Positions 7,282 through 10,312 of a DNA stretch of 10,312 nucleotides are shown piece after piece; position 1 is the stretch's first letter; each line of letters opens with the position of its first letter. The notes under the pieces are model-generated. The model was not told the origin of the DNA and did no database searches. It saw only the letters and a program-made list of their open reading frames with translations. The stretch lies in assembly GCA_015143735.1 (NCBI GenBank), contig VKHC01000663.1:1-10312 (forward strand). Direction: 5' to 3'. This DNA is from Synura sp. LO234KE (Eukaryota > Sar > Synurophyceae > Synurales > Mallomonadaceae). Both the position numbers and the translations under genes were made by a program.

Positions 7282-7656
7282 TTATTCTAGTAGTTCGACA
7301 AGTGGCAGGAGGTTTCTACAGAGCCAGTCATGTCTAATTATTAAGAGCCCTTATGGCCCAAAATAAAAATCGCGTGACTGAGGCGGGGAATGGGGAAGAG
7401 GCCTCTGTCCAAATGCGCAGGAAATGCTTCCCCGTGGAGGATAAGTACGCAACGACGGACTTAACTATACGATATTCGGGGAAAATGCAATGACGGACGC
7501 GCGTACAACCACCGGGGAGGACATTTCAACGAACGCATTGCATCGTAGCGTGGCAGCGGGACGAATGTCCGAAGTAGTGTAAAAGGAACGCATTGAAAAT
7601 GCCGTACACCACTTCGACGTAGGAGAGAGGGCTCCCGGGTAAGAAAAATAGGGTGG
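7282..7656. other. Spacer with small inverted and near-direct repeats
   Basis: No gene is recognised. The stretch has an inverted pair GGGGAAG (7392-7398) and CTTCCCC (7427-7433) flanking the palindrome GAGGCCTC, and near-repeats of GCAAYGACGGAC at about 7448 and 7489. Two short minus-strand frames overlap its right part but show no family signature. Confidence 0.4.
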
Positions 7657-8030
7657 TCAGTGAGGGCTCTTGGTGGGGAGCGATGTCAAGGAATCCCGCC
7701 CTTGATTCCACGCCTCCTCCACATTGACTAGTATAGTTGCAGCCCAGAGAGGGTTTGATGATTGAGCCCCAAGCGTCAGGCTCCCCCTCTTCACAAAAAT
7801 GCTCAGGATGAGGTCCATTTCAGTGAAGAAAATATAACCGAGTATCCCTCTTGAATTCTCCATTGTATCTTCAGCTATGACTTGAGAGTTTAAAAGCCAG
7901 GGGGAAGCGACAGAGGGAGACCTGGAAGGGCTTTGCACTAGAACCTCCGCACATTGCAACTCTTGCTGCAAATCGAGGATTGTTGCCTCCACCCGAAAGA
8001 CGTGCAGCTCCAGTATCCTAAAACGTAGAC
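7657..8030 (-). CDS. Hypothetical minus-strand open stretch with a coiled-coil start
   Basis: After an acceptor-like CTACGTTTTAG (minus strand, near 8024) the frame reads ILELHVFRVEATILDLQQEL, with hydrophobic spacing that suits an amphipathic helix or coiled coil. It then passes through a Ser/Pro-rich region (VQSPSRSPSVASP) and stays open to a stop at 7657-7659. Only the first 30 or so residues look protein-like. A splice donor CCAG/GTCTCC follows them and could end the exon. No family is recognised. Confidence 0.2.
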
Positions 8031-8068
8031 GACTTTTTTAGAAAAATTAATTGGACTTCATCTTGCAG

Positions 8069-8195
8069 TTATAATCCAAGCAGTGAAGTATCTTTAACCC
8101 GAAGAAAGAAGAGTAAGATCAGTATCTCTGCGATCGATTTAGCTGGTTTGGCGAAGCATTTCCAGCGCGATATGGGAACGGCAAAAAATTGTTGA
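8069..8195 (+). CDS. Candidate terminal exon of an unrecognised plus-strand gene
   Basis: An acceptor ATCTTGCAG ends at 8068. The following frame reads YNPSSEVSLTRRKKSKIS, then AIDLAGLAKHFQRDMG, and ends with TGA at 8193-8195. A basic patch followed by an amphipathic helix would suit a nucleic-acid-binding tail, but this is only a guess. A second plus frame (from 8117) is open through the same bases and on to a stop at 8465-8467, with IPESQNEFIKLAAASLSVER, so the two frames compete. Confidence 0.25.
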
Positions 8196-8467
8196 TCGCA
8201 ATACCCGAATCCCAAAATGAGTTCATCAAACTTGCAGCTGCATCATTATCAGTGGAACGTTCCCTTGATGGATTTCCGGAGTTATTTCAGCTTACCTATA
8301 ACCTCCCAAAAGGTAAAAATCGTGTGAAATTGGTGCACTGCGAGATTCGCTGCAAAAATAATTTCTTGAAAATTAAGTGTTCTATCCCGACGATCCGGAT
8401 TGAGTTGGCTAGGTGGTTCATCATAGGCCTTCAGGAACACGCTGGCTCCCATTCCTACTCACGGTAA
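8189..8467 (+). CDS. Hypothetical plus-strand open stretch
   Basis: The frame is open back to 8117 without an ATG near its start, so if real it is an internal or terminal exon. It reads FIKLAAASLSVERSLDG and FPELFQLTYNLPKGK, where a donor-like AAAG/GTAAAA occurs at 8312, and then a Lys/Cys-rich tail. No family is recognised. It overlaps the competing exon that ends at 8195. Confidence 0.2.
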   Translation: MLIAIPESQNEFIKLAAASLSVERSLDGFPELFQLTYNLPKGKNRVKLVHCEIRCKNNFLKIKCSIPTIRIELARWFIIGLQEHAGSHSYSR

Positions 8468-8776
8468 TTAGAGTTAACTCTGTTTTTTTGTGAAGCAAAT
8501 AAGCCGTGAGCGGTGTCGCCTGCGCACCTAAATGCTTAGCTGAATCTAGAGGCCTTTAGGGGAATTCTGAGGCAACTACTCAGAAACCGATTGATTAAAA
8601 GCATAGATGCGTTGAGACAAAATCAGATTTTAAAAACTCATCTAGCCCTGAATAAATAAATCAAATTTCCGCGGCAGAGAACTGTACTAAATGTAGAATT
8701 AGAGCAAAGCGGTTAATAGAGAAGGAGACTCTTAGGCTTAGTGCACTCTGTAATAATATAAGCTAAAGGAGCTGTA
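8468..8776. other. Spacer without visible features
   Basis: A/T-rich sequence with scattered stops in all frames. I see no gene, repeat or regulatory motif. Confidence 0.4.
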
Positions 8777-9295
8777 ACACGATCTTCTGTATTACAAGTC
8801 CAATTGGACAAGTACCGATTTAAGTTGTACGTGACAATTCCAATTGGAGGAAGTGTCAACTTGCTAATTGAAAAAGACACTATCAATTGGAAAAGTATCA
8901 AAGTAAGTTGGAAATTCACCAATATGAAGTGGAAACCCTGTAATAAGCAATATACGACGAAGTGGGGGAGCAAGAACAAGTTCTTAAGCTCCAAGTTAAG
9001 TCACCTGCTGGGCGTGGTTCGCTCATCTCTACTTGTGGTCGCGTGCTTTGCAAGCAATGTGGCACATGGTAGTAGAGTGGGTGTGGTACTTTCTGTGGAG
9101 TTGTGGGTTCTCGTTTTGTTTCTGCGCATCATTCTTGACTACTTGTCTGTTAGTATTACCCACACTCTCATCCTTAGTATCCAAATTAATTGCGAGATTT
9201 CCGGCAAATTGCTAGGAGTAGAAGTAAAGCACAACTCTGCTTTAGAAATTAATGACGAGCTATCCTCCGGAAAAGGAGTTCTTCGTGGCAGCTAA
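8777..9295 (+). CDS. Hypothetical open stretch running through repeat copy 2
   Basis: This frame is open for 519 bases and ends at TAA (9293-9295). No ATG occurs near its start, but an acceptor-like ATTACAAG precedes VQLDKYRFKLYVTIPIGG. The left part up to WKSIK (8902) and the right part from about 9180 (QINCEISGKLLGVEVKHN) look protein-like. The middle is repeat copy 2 and gives a hydrophobic peptide. A donor GTAAGT at 8903 and acceptors at 9177 or 9196 suggest the repeat may be removed as an intron; only the site at 9196 keeps the frame (294 bases removed). No family is recognised. Confidence 0.3.
   Translation, partial: TRSSVLQVQLDKYRFKLYVTIPIGGSVNLLIEKDTINWKSIKVSWKFTNMKWKPCNKQYTTKWGSKNKFLSSKLSHLLGVVRSSLLVVACFASNVAHGSRVGVVLSVELWVLVLFLRIILDYLSVSITHTLILSIQINCEISGKLLGVEVKHNSALEINDELSSGKGVLRGS
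8942..9177 (+). repeat. Dispersed repeat, copy 2
   Basis: This is the second direct copy of the element at 7035-7281, about 1.9 kb away and slightly shorter. The box A-like sequence here is TAGTAGAGTGG, one mismatch from copy 1. This copy sits just after a strong donor sequence (AAA/GTAAGT at 8903) and ends at an acceptor-like CATCCTTAG, so it may lie inside an intron. It also lies inside a plus-strand frame that is open from 8777 to 9295. Confidence 0.8.
8968..8991. repeat. Conserved hairpin in repeat copy 2
   Basis: Identical to the hairpin at 7064-7087: arms GAGC..AAGAAC and GTTCTT..GCTC around an AA loop. Confidence 0.6.
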
Positions 9296-10143
9296 CTTTA
9301 AAAACCATCATCAAGAAAGATTTGATTCTCCACTAGGCCGTAAAATATGAAGAATCCATGACCATTTGCGCTTTGTAGCTCATCGGTTACTATTAGCGTT
9401 TTTTAAGCCACTACCACAAAGGATGTTAGAGACAAGGACTAGGTGCAACCGTGCGTGGTTGTGAACTAGCAGTAATTCATAATTAACACTATATGATATA
9501 CTTTCTTCGGAAAAACTGGTAAGAGAAATGCAGTTGATAAAATTCACTGTACGGACTATATTTTAGGTTGTCGCGTCAAACCATCGTCGCACCGTTTTGC
9601 GTCAGGAAAACCTATGTTGAAACACCCATATTACTGTTAGCAGTTTATATTGGACAATGAAACATATTGAAATGCAGATTTTTGCATTTAAATTTTGGAA
9701 GGATGTCTTTGCTGACAGGCTTATATATTATATTTGTAGAAATTAAATAATCGTAGAAACGACTTTTCAAGCATAAGCTTTTTTGCGAGAAAATAAAAAT
9801 AACATTTTTTCAATATATATCTCCATGTCGTGACACTCGACTTCTTTAAAACTGTGGTGATAATCCATGGACACCCGGGGGAGAGTATCCACTCGACGCC
9901 CACCTCTCTCTCCTTGTTTTTCTATGAGTCATGTGCACTATTCTTTCAATTCTCACCTCAATGGGTCCCCTAAAGAAGTCCAGAATCGTCACTCATGGAG
10001 GTATCATATTCCTATGCTATATATGCATTGGGTAATCTCCTCCATCTCCCTCAACGGACACGGGACGGGATACAGCCCTGAGCCCTAAGCTCTCCCTATC
10101 AGCGTCGCTATCAATAATTGCAGGCTACACCTCCTGATCTTAC
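9296..10143. other. Long A/T-rich spacer, then a mixed region without a recognised gene
   Basis: From 9296 to about 9850 the sequence is strongly A/T-rich with no convincing frame. From 9850 to 10143 it is less A/T-rich and pyrimidine-rich on the plus strand. Short frames occur at 9867-10088 plus and 9721-9903 minus, but neither shows a family pattern. An acceptor-like ATATAGCATAG on the minus strand near 10010-10020 might pair with the donor at 10143. Confidence 0.4.
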
Positions 10144-10218
10144 CTGAGGTTCCTTTTGGCTGCCCAATCGGCATTTAGCCCTTTGCCCCCTGCTGTTGCG
10201 GAGACGCTCCAGCCTGGA
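10144..10218 (-). CDS. Possible small minus-strand exon near the right edge
   Basis: This stretch is bounded by an acceptor AATGCCAG and a strong donor CAG/GTAAGA. It is open for exactly 25 codons, starting SRLERLRNSRGQRAKCRL, which is basic. A second frame is also open (PGWSVSATAGGKGLNADW), so the frame is undecided. No family is recognised. Confidence 0.2.
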
Positions 10219-10283
10219 CTGGCATTCAGTTTTACTCAAACCAAATGCTCAAAACTTCAACGATGTAAACCCCTCTATCCTCT

Positions 10284-10292
10284 GGGGGGGGG
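10284..10292. repeat. Run of nine G near the right edge
   Basis: A mononucleotide run of nine G, flanked by pyrimidine-rich sequence. It is similar to the C9 run at 1429-1437. Confidence 0.5.
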
Positions 10293-10312
10293 CCTTTCTC
10301 AATTTTCCAAGG

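Noticed and set aside
7091-7366. Open frame in repeat copy 1 with a peptide similar to one in copy 2 (WSRA.QAMW...)
   Set aside because: The similarity follows from the DNA repeat, and indels between copies shift the frame, so no coding constraint is visible.
7035-9177. tRNA gene or CRISPR array in the repeat region
   Set aside because: There is no cloverleaf, the box B candidate is poor, and only two long diverged copies exist rather than short regular repeats with spacers.
9721-10088. Short frames on both strands near 9.7-10.1 kb
   Set aside because: They are short, A/T-biased or low-complexity, with no conserved pattern or convincing splice context.

Overview
The window looks like nuclear DNA from a eukaryote with spliced genes, most likely a unicellular alga with a secondary plastid. 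The evidence is one clearly recognisable gene, a mutS2 homologue broken by six GT-AG introns, whose protein starts with a signal peptide followed by a transit-peptide-like stretch. This bipartite presequence is the hallmark of plastid targeting across extra membranes (stramenopiles, haptophytes, chlorarachniophytes and similar groups). Introns of about 120-260 bases would suit a chlorarachniophyte, but the lineage is an inference and cannot be fixed from this sequence.

Layout. Positions 1-150 hold the edge of a possible minus-strand exon. Positions about 425-2759 hold a minus-strand gene, or the broken remains of one, whose best part (1949-2759) resembles C2 domains of the copine type. It appears to be cut by very short introns, and its downstream exon models get weaker with distance. 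Positions 2760-2929 form a divergent promoter region. Positions 2930-6746 hold the seven-exon mutS2 gene, giving a predicted 919-residue protein with a MutS2 N-terminal/clamp region, MutS-type ATPase, long coiled coil, KOW-like strand-rich segment and a degenerate C-terminal Smr domain. A poly(A) signal follows at 6807.

From 6850 to the end there is no recognisable family. It holds two diverged direct copies of a repeat of about 240 bases (7035-7281 and 8942-9177), each with the same hairpin. There are also several short exon-like open stretches on both strands (7657-8030 minus, 8069-8195 plus, 8777-9295 plus, 10144-10218 minus), and AT-rich spacer without visible signals.

Functionally, MutS2 is an ATP-dependent DNA-binding protein that acts in recombination control, and in some bacteria in ribosome rescue. 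Here it would act inside an organelle. The copine-like neighbour would bind membranes in response to calcium. Nothing in the sequence links the two functions; they share only the short intergenic region. No tRNA, rRNA, CRISPR array or bacterial-type operon was seen.
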